Shown here piece by piece: positions 11,024 through 21,776 of a stretch of DNA of 64,000 nucleotides. The position numbers and the translations under genes were made by a program. The DNA comes from Trematomus loennbergii. Taxonomy: Eukaryota > Chordata > Actinopteri > Perciformes > Nototheniidae. The notes under the pieces were generated by a model. The model did not search any database, was not told where the DNA came from, and worked only from the letters and a program-made list of their open reading frames with translations. Positions within the stretch are counted from its first letter, which is position 1. The number at the start of each line of letters is the position of its first letter. Where the stretch lies: positions 912,001 through 976,000 of the forward strand of contig JAAOOA010000049.1 of the NCBI GenBank assembly GCA_012861695.1, written 5' to 3'.

Positions 11024-12169
11024 GTAAGACTGCATGCACCGTGTCACGTTCAACATCAAAATACAGAATGTTTTGGTTAAGCTGGTTTATAGGCATCAGT
11101 GTTAGAGGAGTTAGAAGGCTGGTTATGCTTTAGTGATCACATGTTGTGTTTTTGTTGCTATAAAGTCCCCTTAATGGATTCTGATTAGAGATCTCTTCCT
11201 TGATACTACTATACCGGTGGGTTCAGGTACATGTTCTTAGCAGCACTGTTGTGTTAATGGATTCATCTCAGTTAACCATTAGAGCAGAGCAGGTGTGATC
11301 TAAAAGGCCAAAATAAGTTAGTGAGGATCATGAAAAAGATAAACATCACCATGGTGTGGAGTTATCACCAAAGTATGACATCACACGTACACACACCGGC
11401 TGCTGCTGTATCACAGTATAGTCTTGTTAGGAACAGTGTTGGAAAAGTAAGATATTTTAGTTAGCAGGGAGATAAAAACAGGAACATTCAAATGTATAAT
11501 CTCCATTTGAAATAGTTTGAAATGGTATGCAGTGGTTTTGGGAGAATAGTATTGGAATTTGAGTGTTGAAACTATGGACATCCCGACATTTGAATAGAAC
11601 AGAATATGCCTTTATAATCTGAATTTATACAAATGTTGTTTTTAAAGGAGATATTAGTTGCTAAGTTATTGTATTCAGATGTGTAATGTCACATGTACAA
11701 TGACTATAAATCAATTAGTCTTTAATATGTAAAATGATCTCAATTGATGTATGACATTTCTTGTCAGATTCACATGTTTTTATGACATTGTATGAGCGAT
11801 TCATATCAATGTATCACAAGTGACACAGAGTCTCTTTGTGATATTACTAAAGATGTGTATTCCGTGTGAAATTGGTATTTTCACGTGTGATTCCTTGAGA
11901 ATTTTACATTCTCATTTACGAAATCTAAACAAATAACCTGGGAATATGTCAGTCAGCATATCTGAATTTTGAATTTTAAATAAAGGCCTATTCACACTTG
12001 TATCAGTAGTTGACAGCAGGTCAAATCTACATTTTTACAAGAGGCCGAGATCAGTATCATTTTTTGTTGCTTATATTATAGTACTCATACGTTAGTGAAG
12101 TATATTGAAAATAGCAATACACAGGAGCTGTTGTAGAGTGTGTGGGTGTCAGGATGTTTGTAAAGAGAC
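11024..12169. other. Unrecognised AT-rich sequence
   Basis: I see no coding potential, RNA gene or transposon ends here. If the exon model is right, this begins a large intron of the plus-strand gene. Confidence 0.4.
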
Positions 12170-12263
12170 GTTTTCGTCCTCGTGGAGCCGGGGCCTTAAT
12201 GTGGCGGACCCTCCGCGAACGCGCAAACGGAGGGGTAGGCCCCGGCTCCACGAGGACGAAAAC
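12170..12263. repeat. 27-bp perfect inverted repeat made of two transposon ends
   Basis: The arms 12170-12196 and 12237-12263 are exact complements containing GGCCCCGGCTCCACGAGGAC. They enclose 40 bases with TCCGCGAACGCGC. The right arm is the left end of the element ending at 13255. The left arm has the polarity of a right end, so two elements of the same family appear to abut tail to head. Confidence 0.85.
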
Positions 12264-13255
12264 TGGTTGAATCCGCATATTTCTCATACGTATAGCCCTC
12301 TAAGCTCCACGACGCCATAAGGGAAACGTAGAAACAGACCCCGCAAACGACAACGGGTCCAAAGGTGGATAGATCTGGGAACTGAGCGCTCTGGGGGGTC
12401 CAACGGGGCCTGGAGTCGCCTATACGGTCATTCGTTTTCATAGCCCCGCCTCTCCCCCACAGGGTTGCTATCGTGCTCCAGTCGCTACTGACCATGCTAC
12501 AGTTCTTTGTGCAACATCTACAGGAGCTCCTCCTTGAATTCAGATTATTTATCTTTATCTCGATATGGACATAAACGCGAGTGAAGTCTAATCTGACAGG
12601 ACGGAGACACGCAGCTCCTGCCGCTGTGATGCAGCGGGAGCAAAACACACACTTCAAGTCAGATCATCACCCTTAGCTATTTTAATTACCTCTCAAACTA
12701 CCTAAACTGGTTATAAATATGTTCATTTTTACTGTCTGGTCACTCATTACAGGATCAACTGCTGCATGAGACAGACACTGACGCTGTGAGAAGAGAGGAA
12801 AAAGAGACAGGCTCTGTGTATTTGATGATTATATATCATTATATCGTCGTTATTCATTTGTTTTAAAGCTCAATAAATAACAATGAAGACCTTTGACCGG
12901 CACTTTTATAATTTTGTCCGGAAGATTTAAACTTTAATATACGTTGACCGGCGAAAAACTCTGCGCGGATCCCTCGGCCCCCACCCATGGAATAAACAGA
13001 AGGGCAGCCATGACAACCATTCTTCTTCGCTGCTTTTGTGGAGGAAGTTGCTGCTTTTGTGGAGGAAGTTACAGCACCACGTACAGGTTCGGCATATGTA
13101 CTGCAGCTTTTCCAGCGTTTGGATTAAACGGAGCCGTCTCGTGGAGCTTGACACAATCCGGTGTATATTGCGTGGGGACGGAAGGTTTTTTGCGGTTGCA
13201 TTTGCGTTACTCCGATGCGTTTTGCCGTATTTGTCCTCGTGGAGCCGGGGCCTTA
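12237..13255. mobile_element. GGCCCCGGCTCC-ended DNA transposon, non-autonomous
   Basis: The left end is AGGCCCCGGCTCCACGAGGA and the right end is its complement followed by TTA. About 1.02 kb lies between. GGC/GCC-rich ends with a TTA-like flank are reminiscent of PIF/Harbinger, but the left flank is GTA, so the target duplication is not clean. The interior has no long frame. A segment near 13025-13120 (CTTTTGTGGAGGAAGTT twice) resembles part of family B. Classification is tentative. Confidence 0.65.
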
Positions 13256-13263
13256 GAGGAGCC

Positions 13264-13307
13264 CACACACACACACACACACCACACACACACACACACA
13301 CACACCA

Positions 13308-13363
<56 letters not shown>

Positions 13364-13365
13364 CA

Positions 13366-13405
<40 letters not shown>

Positions 13406-13419
13406 CACACACACACACA
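13264..13419. repeat. (AC)n microsatellite
   Basis: An interrupted AC run with occasional ACC or AAC steps, directly after the transposon end at 13255. Frames through it encode only HTHT or VCVC strings. Confidence 0.97.
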
Positions 13420-13429
13420 GACAGAAGGA

Positions 13430-13911
13430 AAGAAGCAGATAAACGGAGGCGACACCTACCCATAATTACCTCAGGCAACATTTGTTTCGGCTGTAGAATC
13501 AGACACATGTCGAGAGTGTGATTCACAGTGAACTACACACAGCTGTTTCCTCTGGCAGACACAGGCAGCATGTGGTATCCTGCGTGTTGGCTGGCTCAGA
13601 TGCGTTCAGGGCTTGTGGACCTGCGGGGACACTGCAGGTGCAGGAGGATCCTAACGGCCTGAGGGGCTTCAGGGGTCTGTGCCAGAAATCCAGGAGTGCT
13701 TAAACTGCTTCATACCGAACTTTTTCACAGTAGACTTGCCAAAGTAGGAAAGGACTGGAGAAACAGATAACAATAAGGATGGATCAGTTCCATTATGTAC
13801 CACAGTGAGCTACTCTAGTGAGAATGCAAGACTCGCTGCCTGACAACCTATCCTAACCTCAACCAAGCGAGGTAAAATACCTTACCTCCGACCTCTTGTA
13901 AGAGTCTATAG
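13430..13911. other. Unrecognised sequence
   Basis: A 61-codon open frame from 13518 shows no recognisable motif and I do not call it a gene. No repeat is recognised. Confidence 0.35.
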
Positions 13912-14210
13912 CAGTGGTAGTAGTACTCAGGGATGCAAACTCATCAGGTATGAAAAAGGTGACAAGGATCTGAGCCCCCGACCCCACGGAATATCGGCTT
14001 TAAAATTAGGAATAACAGAGGATTTTAGCAGTCAGAACAACTAAAGCAGTTAATAATAACAGAAACGCCAAAGAGTCACATCTAATAGAAATATATAAAA
14101 GCATTTATTTTAATTGTGCAGTCAGTTTATAATTTTGGCAGCACTGTTGAGCATTTTGAAAATGTATTTTCATGCCTCTGTGCAAGGCTTAGTCTTTCTA
14201 TCTTTATAGC

Positions 14211-15117
14211 CAGTGGTGTAAAGTAACTAAGTTCATAAACTCAAGTACTATACTTGGGTACAATTTTGAGATACTTGTACTTTATTTAAGTATTTCAATG
14301 TTTTGCTACTTTGTTCTTCTTCTCCTCTACAGTTCAGAGGTAAATGGTGTACTTTGACTCCACTACATGTATTTAATACCTTTAGTTACTTTACAGATCT
14401 GGATAATGATGTGAAATATAATCAAGTGTTAAATCAGACTTTAGTTCCACCTGGAGTAAATTCACAAGCTACCCTGCAGTATACAAAGTCATTCAAACTA
14501 GCTGCACCTTTACCAGCTTTGAGAACACTTTCATGATCAATCATTATAAAACATATCATATATATTATTCTGAAATGGACCAATCTGCACAATGACTACT
14601 TTTACTGTCGCTACTTTAACTATATTTAATGATAATACTTTTATACTTTTACTTGAGGAACATTTTGAATGCAGTACTTTTACTGTAACAGAGTATTCCT
14701 ACACTCTGGTACTTCTACTTTTACTCAAGTACAAGACCTGAGTACTTCTACTTTTACTCAAGTACAAGATCTGAGTACTTCTACTTTTACTGTCGCTACT
14801 TTAACTATATTTTGATGATAATACTTTTGTACTTTTATTTGAGGAACATTTTGATTGCAGGATTGTTCCTACACTCTGGTACTTCTACTTTTACTCAAAC
14901 CTGAGTACTTCTACTTTTACTCAAGTACAAGATCTGAGTACTTCTACTTTTAATCAAGTACAAGATCTGAGTACTTCTACCTTTACTCTAGTACAAGATC
15001 TGAGTACTTCTACTGTTACTCTAGTACAAGATCTGAGTACTTCTACTTTTAATCAAGTACAAGATCTGAGTGCTTCTACTTTTACTCAAGTACTTATACC
15101 ACCTCTGTTTATAGCCT
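14211..15117 (+). mobile_element. CAGTGGTGTAAAGTAAC-type hAT MITE
   Basis: It starts CAGTGGTGTAAAGTAAC, ends TATACCACCTCTG, and is bounded by the exact 8-bp duplication TTTATAGC (14203-14210 and 15118-15125). An 8-bp duplication is the hAT hallmark. The right half is a tandem array. Confidence 0.92.
14695..15090 (+). repeat. About 33-bp tandem array within a hAT MITE
   Basis: Diverged tandem copies of GAGTACTTCTACTTTTACTC plus AAGTACAAGATCT are interrupted by a larger duplicated segment (GTCGCTACTTTAACTATATT at about 14607 and 14796). These are ordinary variable internal arrays of this MITE type. Confidence 0.85.
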
Positions 15118-15774
15118 ATGAAAAAAACTATTAGAAAACGAAGGCTAAAGCTAACGTTAGCAGATAGTGACAATGTATGCTAGTTAGCTAGCTCAACGAT
15201 AATATTGCGACAGAAAAACGTTTCAGTGCACATCACGCTCTGCCGCTCCGACAGGGAGCTCTGCTCTGAACGGCCCGTTCTAACAGCTGTTCACCAGCGG
15301 TCCAGTCTGTGCCACAGTGACTCCGGACCGCACAGTTAATATTAACAACGCACCCGTAGGTAATGTAGCTAATGAAGCTAGACCATCATCGCGGAGCAGC
15401 AGAGCCGACAGGCAGGAAGACTCGAGCACACAGCTCGCGCTGCATTATAATATATAAAAAAAGAACACCATGCGTGTCATGATGGCACATAACAGCTCGC
15501 GGCCGCAGATTACTCCGGGTCCCAGACCCCCCCCATACCCCTTTTTTATTTATTGCAGATCTACATGAATCACACAAACGACCTATTTTGGATTCAAAAC
15601 GGCGAATTTCGCCGAAAGGTGACAAGTTTGCATCCCTGAGTACTCATGTCATTAACCTATTGACATATAACAATACAACAGCGTAGGATTACTTTGTTAC
15701 AAGTAAAGGTCTTGCATTCAAAATATTACTTAAGTAAAAAAACATAAAAGTATAAAAATAAAAAGAATATATAC

Positions 15775-16303
15775 TTAAAGGGGACCTATCATGCAAAATG
15801 CACTTTTGTACGTCTTTTGTACATGAATATGTGTCCCTGGTGTGTCAGGGAACTCACCAAGTGTCAGAAAACACAACCCTCTCTCTTTTCCTCCATACCC
15901 AAATCTCTAAAACGGGGCTTTCAACGGAGCTGATACAGATTTTAAATTGTTCTGACGTCAGAAACAGGGAGCTCCGCCTATATGGGCAACTCTCCACCTA
16001 TCAGGGGAATGGGGGTTGGGCCCCGGCCACGGCCATTGCCGCTCGAAAGCGCTGGAGACGCTGTAGTACATATGCCAGGCCTGTAAGTGGCGCTGTAGTC
16101 TGCCACAAAAGCAGCGAAGAAGACTTCTCACAGAATCAGCCCTTGCAAAAACAGGGCTGGAAAAGAGCAAATAGAGTGAAATGAGGCATGGCTAAAATGC
16201 ATGATCTGTTTGGTATTTTGAAAAAAAAACTTCACAGACATGTTTTATATAGGTATGGCCCTACAATATATTATTCAAATATAGCATGATAGGTCCACTT
16301 TAA
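15775..16303 (+). mobile_element. Family B TTAA-flanked MITE, copy 1
   Basis: It has inverted ends TTAAAGGGGACCTATCATGC and the complement of TTAAAGTGGACCTATCATGC, with TTAA at both boundaries. It interrupts the outer hAT MITE exactly at a TTAA, so the outer sequence gives an empty-site check on the target. Internal GTCAGAAAACACAACCCTCT is shared with other copies. Confidence 0.92.
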
Positions 16304-16605
16304 AGTACCAAAACTAAAAGTACTCATTTTGCAGAATGGCTATTTTCTGATGATTTTTTATATTGCTGGATTCTAATAAATTATCAATTAATGTAAACAC
16401 AATTTAAATGTAGCAGCCGTTAAAGGTGGGGATACATTTAATGACATTTTAAACTGCCAGGTATCTTAATCCATAATAATAAGCCGTCATAATTAATATC
16501 CTTGAATTTTTTGTATTTAAAATATTAACCTGCAAAGTAGTTAGTATATTACAATATTTTATTTATCAAAATTGTAGTAGCAGTATGAAGTAACATAAAA
16601 TGGCA

Positions 16606-18060
16606 ATTCTCAAGTCATTATAGCCACTCTTTCTTTTAATGATGATACAGAAAGCGTATTATTCCTAGCTTTCCAAAAGAACAAGACAGTTTAGTTCTCT
16701 TCAAGCGGTGAGTGATGGCTACACCACCTTCTAATATGAGATGCAATGATGGGTTTTAAAACTGTTCCCTGCAATTAAGCAAAGAGAAGTGTGAAACCTG
16801 GAAAGTGTGCAAAGTCAAGCACTACTTATTTATATAATCCATCACAAATTGTTCTGTTTTGGAAAACATCAGAAAGTCACTTCTTTACATAATAACTGAC
16901 AAAGGGGCCCTGTGAGATCTGTGAGTTATAGCTTGACTCTGCAGAGAGGAGGTCAGGGTGATGGATGGGATGATGCAGCATGTGACTGCTGCTGTTCTTT
17001 TGACAATGACCACGATTGATTCCAAACCTCAACTAGCGAGTAGCTATCTAAACCCTGATCAGGTCCTTTATATAAGTTAGTTGCAACGTGAACCGATTTT
17101 TTCTTTTACAACCACTTGTAACAGATACAATCATTTTTTCCTTTGGATTTGGTTGGACAAAATGTGTAGATAATTTGAAGCACAGTACGTGTAGTAGAGT
17201 AATGATGCAGGCACATTTATTATTCTTAACAAATGTTAGAACATGGCATGGTTGTAATCTATCTAGTATAATATCAAGATATCCTCACCTTGCATTCTGT
17301 CAGAGGGACTTGAGAGGAACCACATTCTACCACACACATATTCAGCTTTTTATGAGGTCATCAGGTAAAACAAACAGGGCTTTGTTCATGGTGACAGGAC
17401 TCTGCACACTGACTCTAAGTGCTGAATGCTGCATTTTAAAAACTGTTCTGAATCATTTACCTTTCAGAATGTACATTCTCTCTTCATAGGGTGAACAGTC
17501 TGTAACAACATTTGTTTAAATTGGAGACCACAACCTTTTAAAACCTGCTTTACAAATAGGAGGTGTGGAGTTTGAAATATGTGAACCCTTACCAGGCAGT
17601 GAGGATCTAACACTTCTGAGGTGCACTGTGGGAAGTTTAGGTTCCAGCTCAACCCATTCTTGAGTCACGATAAAACCTGTTAAAGATGTTGCTGCTTCTT
17701 TTTTAATCTGTCTCTGGCAAGTTCCACAACGTTATGGAAGTGTAACTCTGACTCCCTGCAGTGACTCATTAACATATTTTATGTTCTGGAGCAACTTTTA
17801 ATAGGAGAGGACTTTCTTCCCTGCACTGTCTTTGTCACTGAGCTCCAAGCCCTCAGGTGAATCTTCACAAATATCTCCCAAGTAGTTGAAATATATAGCT
17901 GCCTGCTATAGTTTGAATCAGGTTACTTAAACAGGAGGAAATAGTGCAGCTCTCTGGCACTATTTTCAGTGGTGGATTAATATAGTTTGTGTTCTAGTGA
18001 GTATTGTTTCACCGTAGAGCACTGGTGCCAACTTGTGGCCCCATGCAAAGTTATATGATG
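16606..18060. other. Mostly unique sequence
   Basis: A 133-codon open frame at 17088-17489 lacks any recognisable domain and has no homologous copies here, so it is not called. No RNA gene or clear repeat is visible. Confidence 0.4.
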
Positions 18061-18177
18061 AGGCCCTCTGTGTCACGAGCGTCAACGGGGGGGGGGTGTG
18101 CTAGTGGAGCCTCGCAGCGGCAAAACTGTGGTGCGCGTACACTGTAGGTGTGCCGCATTTGCGCTTCAGATGAGGCT

Positions 18178-18272
18178 CCCTCCGCAAAATGAAGCACCCT
18201 CCGCAAAATGAAGCACCCTCCGCAAACTGAGGCCCCCTCCGCAAGCTGAGGCCCCCTCCGTGAGGTGAGGCC
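18178..18272. repeat. 19-bp tandem repeat, five copies
   Basis: Five contiguous units begin CCCTCCGC (the last CCCTCCGT). The first two are identical (CCCTCCGCAAAATGAAGCA) and the next three diverge progressively toward CTGAGGCC. The flanking region is GC-rich and contains a run of ten G at about 18089. Confidence 0.92.
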
Positions 18273-18483
18273 CCACACAGTCTGCGTGATCGGCCTGTAG
18301 GGAGGGTTGCGCAAAAGCAACATTATAATCACACTGACTACAGCGCTAGCAAAGCAGCGTGTGGACGTAACATAACATGCGAATACAACATAATATAGTT
18401 GATCGACCAGCACTTTAAGGACAATTTTAGTATCTGGACTTTACTAATGTTAAAGGTGGTTAAAGTGAGTTATTACATAAAGT

Positions 18484-19221
18484 CAGTGGCGGCGCCAGAG
18501 TATTTTTGTTGTGTAATCTATGGTAGGGCTAACCCATACAGTGGTGGGGCTCAAGTCAGTATTTGCAATGTAATTACATACACGCTATATCGCCCCCTTG
18601 ACAGTGAAACGCCACGCATGAGGTTTAGATTATTTCCCTGTCTCAATCGAAAAAGGAACTGTATGAAATAAAACGGCACATTTGTCTTGTAGTAAATAAA
18701 AAGGGATCACTGTGAACGTGACGTATGATAGTACACGTTGAAGATCCAATGGGGATACTGAACGGCTGTTCCGATTGATCTCAATCAGTAAGGCATGACG
18801 CAGACCCAACGTTTCGTTGCTCTGATTGGCTGTAGGTCTATTCAAATTGCATTCGGAGGCATTTTGATCTGACCGCGGCCGCGCTGATATTATAACGCCA
18901 GAGAATTTCCACACCTTTAGTGTATAAAACTCCCCCACTACTTAGACTATTCCTTGCACCCCTCTTCTAGCATAAGCCCGAATGGTCTCAACCATATTGC
19001 ATCAGTAACGTGCACTTGTTGTTACAGCAGGATCAGTTTGTGTGTTGTGGACACGACCCGTATATTTTCGCAAGCCGTGTTCTCAACATTTAGCATTTTG
19101 CTTATTATTTAATTTAATTTGCTGCCTTTAACATAATTTTTCATGGTGGGGCTAAGGTGGGGCTAAGCCATTTCTTGGTATGGCTGTAGCCTACCCCAGC
19201 CATACCCTGGCGCCGCCACTG
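18484..19221. mobile_element. hAT MITE with CAGTGGCGGCGCCAG ends
   Basis: The left end CAGTGGCGGCGCCAGAGTAT matches the complement of the right end CCCTGGCGCCGCCACTG. An exact 8-bp duplication CATAAAGT lies at 18476-18483 and 19222-19229. It is 738 bases long and non-coding. Confidence 0.96.
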
Positions 19222-19229
19222 CATAAAGT

Positions 19230-21037
19230 ACTGGTTAGCTTTTGGAGGGCGTTAGCTAGCTAACATGTCTGTTACCAACTGGAGTTATTAATACTGACTA
19301 TAGCGCTGTTTCTCCTGTAACTGTACACCTGCCAGGCCAACCAGGACACAATTATACACATTTTAAATGGCAAATTAAGCCAAATATATATTCCAGTGTT
19401 TTCCCTGTATTTTAATAAGTGGCCAGACGCCGTTAAATTCTCACTGTGTGTGTGTGTGTGTTTGTTTGTTTGAGGATGACTTTTAGAATGCCAACAACTA
19501 AATCCTCATTAACTCATTGACATATTTAGATGACTTGTCATTCTGCCCGCTCACTGGCAAATGAACAAGTCGCAGCGTGTGTGTATTTTGTAGTGACACC
19601 ACCCAGGATTCATTACATTACAAAATCAATCACATCTTAAACACTGAGGAGTGGGAAAAGCAATTAATGTGTGTGAAGTGTATAATTACCTCGGCAGCAC
19701 TTCTAGACTAAAATGACAGCAGGTTCAAACAAGACCAAATCACATTTACATTCTGAGAAGAGTCCTCCCATCTCCGTTCCTTCTCTGAATATGAGTGAAT
19801 ATCATTAACCTTAATGTCCTCAAAGAAAGAGAACAAACTCCAATATCCCAGTGCCTCTGTAAGTTTGGAACACACTGCCTGACCTTTTCAGGCTTTATTT
19901 TATTTTCTCTACCGAATAATTTCGTACTTTTCTTCTGTGCATCTGGTCGGGAGTGACTCTGACCTTTTTTATACGTCTCCTTCATTGCGGAATGACCATA
20001 TAGAAAAAAAAGCACATCTGGCTTGGAAACGAGCTGTGAGATAACTTGCCTTTAGACTGTCAAATGTCTGTTGGTGTTGCCCTTTAAGAACCGGGATAGC
20101 TTTTTCGTGCATTATTAAGTCTATCAAAGGAAATGAGGTGATGTTTTATGCAACCCTGGACTAGTTTCATTTCAGCAACAAAAAAACATTCAGTCTAGTT
20201 TTTGCCTTTAACTTTGGCACATTTCTATCATGCATTGTTCATTCATGCTGTTAGCATCAATGGTTACAGATGTTGCGTTAGCATTAGCTTGCCTTTGTGT
20301 TTCCCTGCGTGTTTTTATGCTGCTGTTTTCTTGTTTCTTATCTAATTTTCAGTTGGGCTGTAAATGCATGCAGTCCATTAATTTTTTTAATTCCAAAACA
20401 TGTTATAGTTATATGTTATAGGATAGCTAACATTTCTAGAGACATATGATAACTGATCAAACAACACATTCCGCTTCTAAAGAAGCAATTTGACTTTTTG
20501 TCACGATTTCATCATGGAAAAAGTTCATCATCAGTTTTCTTTCACAAACTGATTTTGTAAGGTCCTCAATGCACTCTTTGGTAGCATGCTTAATGTTCTC
20601 TGCTTTTAATGATTATGATTATGATTTTTAAATGACTCTTTAACTTAATTATCTTACAAAAGATTCAATTGCAACTGCATCATTTCTGATTATTTCTGCC
20701 TGATCATCCCTGAAACTACCTGAGACAGTTTTGTTCAATTAAGACTGAATGTTACTGAGGCATCCAGATAAAATCATGCCTTTACTTTGGGCAGGTTTTC
20801 ACTCACATAAAAAGGCCTGCCATGCCCCGTTGGCTTCTGCGAAACGTTGAGCACAACAGCCTGTGGTCCTCACGTTCACTATTTTGGCCATAATTGATAA
20901 AATAATCTGAGAATTGATGCGAATACAGAAAGGTGTTGACATGTAGTCGCCATCATAACTAAGTTGTGCTAGCATGTGTTAAAAGCAACAACACAGGTTT
21001 TCACCCACTTCAGTCTCCCATATAAACGCTAGTTATT
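19230..21037. other. Mostly unique sequence
   Basis: No convincing coding sequence, RNA gene or transposon is visible. A short GT run with GTTT steps occurs near 19445-19472. Confidence 0.4.
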
Positions 21038-21454
21038 GTTATATCTCTCACAGGCTCCGCCCTCTACTGGACTCTATGGGTACTCCCTCGATCCTATCTA
21101 TGCACGCATTCTTTCACTGAGACTCATACCCGTAGCCGGCCCCCGGGGGACGTAACGCGCACATGGGCCCATAGGGGCTGGAGGATTCCTTTCCCCTGCA
21201 TTAAGACAGGAGGAGGAAATCCTCTACGTTATGGCACACCTTCGCGGGGTAAGCGCGTCAGGGTGTGCCCGGCCAGCCGCAGCCTCTTTTTCTTCTCTCC
21301 TTGGCGTTGGCCGAGGGAGAGGTGAGGGAGGCGCAGCGGCTGCTAGACAGGAAGCCGGTCTAAAACAGGGGGTTGGAGCAGTACTCTCGCGGGACAGCAG
21401 AGCCCCCTGTACCCATAGAGTCCAGTAGAGGGCGGAGCCTGTGAGAGATATAAC
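21038..21454. mobile_element. Element with perfect 46-bp inverted ends
   Basis: The arms 21038-21083 and 21409-21454 are exact complements over 46 bases, starting GTTATATCTCTCACAGGC. The GC-rich interior (CCCGGGGGACGTAACGCGC) contains no convincing gene. A relative with partly different ends lies at 24008-24279. The superfamily is not identified. Confidence 0.85.
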
Positions 21455-21776
21455 GTAGGGTTACGTATGGTGTTGTAGCAAACACTGTTGGATGGTTGGC
21501 TTAAAGCCCCCCCCTCCGCTACGCGCCGTTCGTTAGATGAGGCTGGTTCTATTTAATAAAGAAAGGAGTTCAAAACACCGGAATTAAAGGTTATAACAAT
21601 AATCTGATTTTACTGGTAAGAAACAAAACACGTATACAAGTTTTACAGAGTACTCCGGACTTCAGGTTTCTACTGCGGTGCGATACAGGTATCGGGACCA
21701 GCCAGTCAGCAAACAAGAAGCATTTTACATGCAAAACAACAGTATTCATATTCATATTTTGGGGCGGAGATGTGTT

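Larger units (their letters stand above)
13928..15638 (+). mobile_element. CAGGGATGC-ended hAT-like element
   Basis: The ends CAGGGATGCAAACT and AGTTTGCATCCCTG form an inverted repeat with one edge difference. AGTACT flanks both sides (13922-13927 and 15639-15644). It carries a younger hAT MITE (14211-15117). Without that insert it is about 800 bases. It has no transposase frame. Confidence 0.8.
13912..16605 (+). mobile_element. Outer hAT-type MITE carrying three later insertions
   Basis: CAGTGGTAGTAGTACT at 13912 is a start of the common CAGTGGTGGAAGAAGTACTC family. Its sequence resumes at 15645 (GTAAAGGTCTTGCATTC) and again at 16304 (AGTACCAAAACTAAAAGTAC). The gaps are filled by the elements at 13928-15638 and 15775-16303. 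The 3' terminus is eroded and no 8-bp duplication is found. Confidence 0.65.

Noticed and set aside
12927..13526. Open frames of up to 199 codons with VCVCVC or HTHTHT strings
   Set aside because: They are translations of the AC microsatellite; the same applies at 25222-25635, 27552-27800 and 60000-60286.
14695..15090. Regularly spaced repeats resembling a CRISPR array
   Set aside because: The units are contiguous variable tandem repeats inside a hAT MITE, without unique spacers, in a vertebrate genome.
17088..17489. A 133-codon open frame
   Set aside because: No domain, no splice context, ordinary AT-rich composition; likely chance.
21231..21428. GC-rich 65-codon frame between the 46-bp inverted arms
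   Set aside because: It is the GC-rich core of a foldback element, and the related element at 24008 does not keep the frame.
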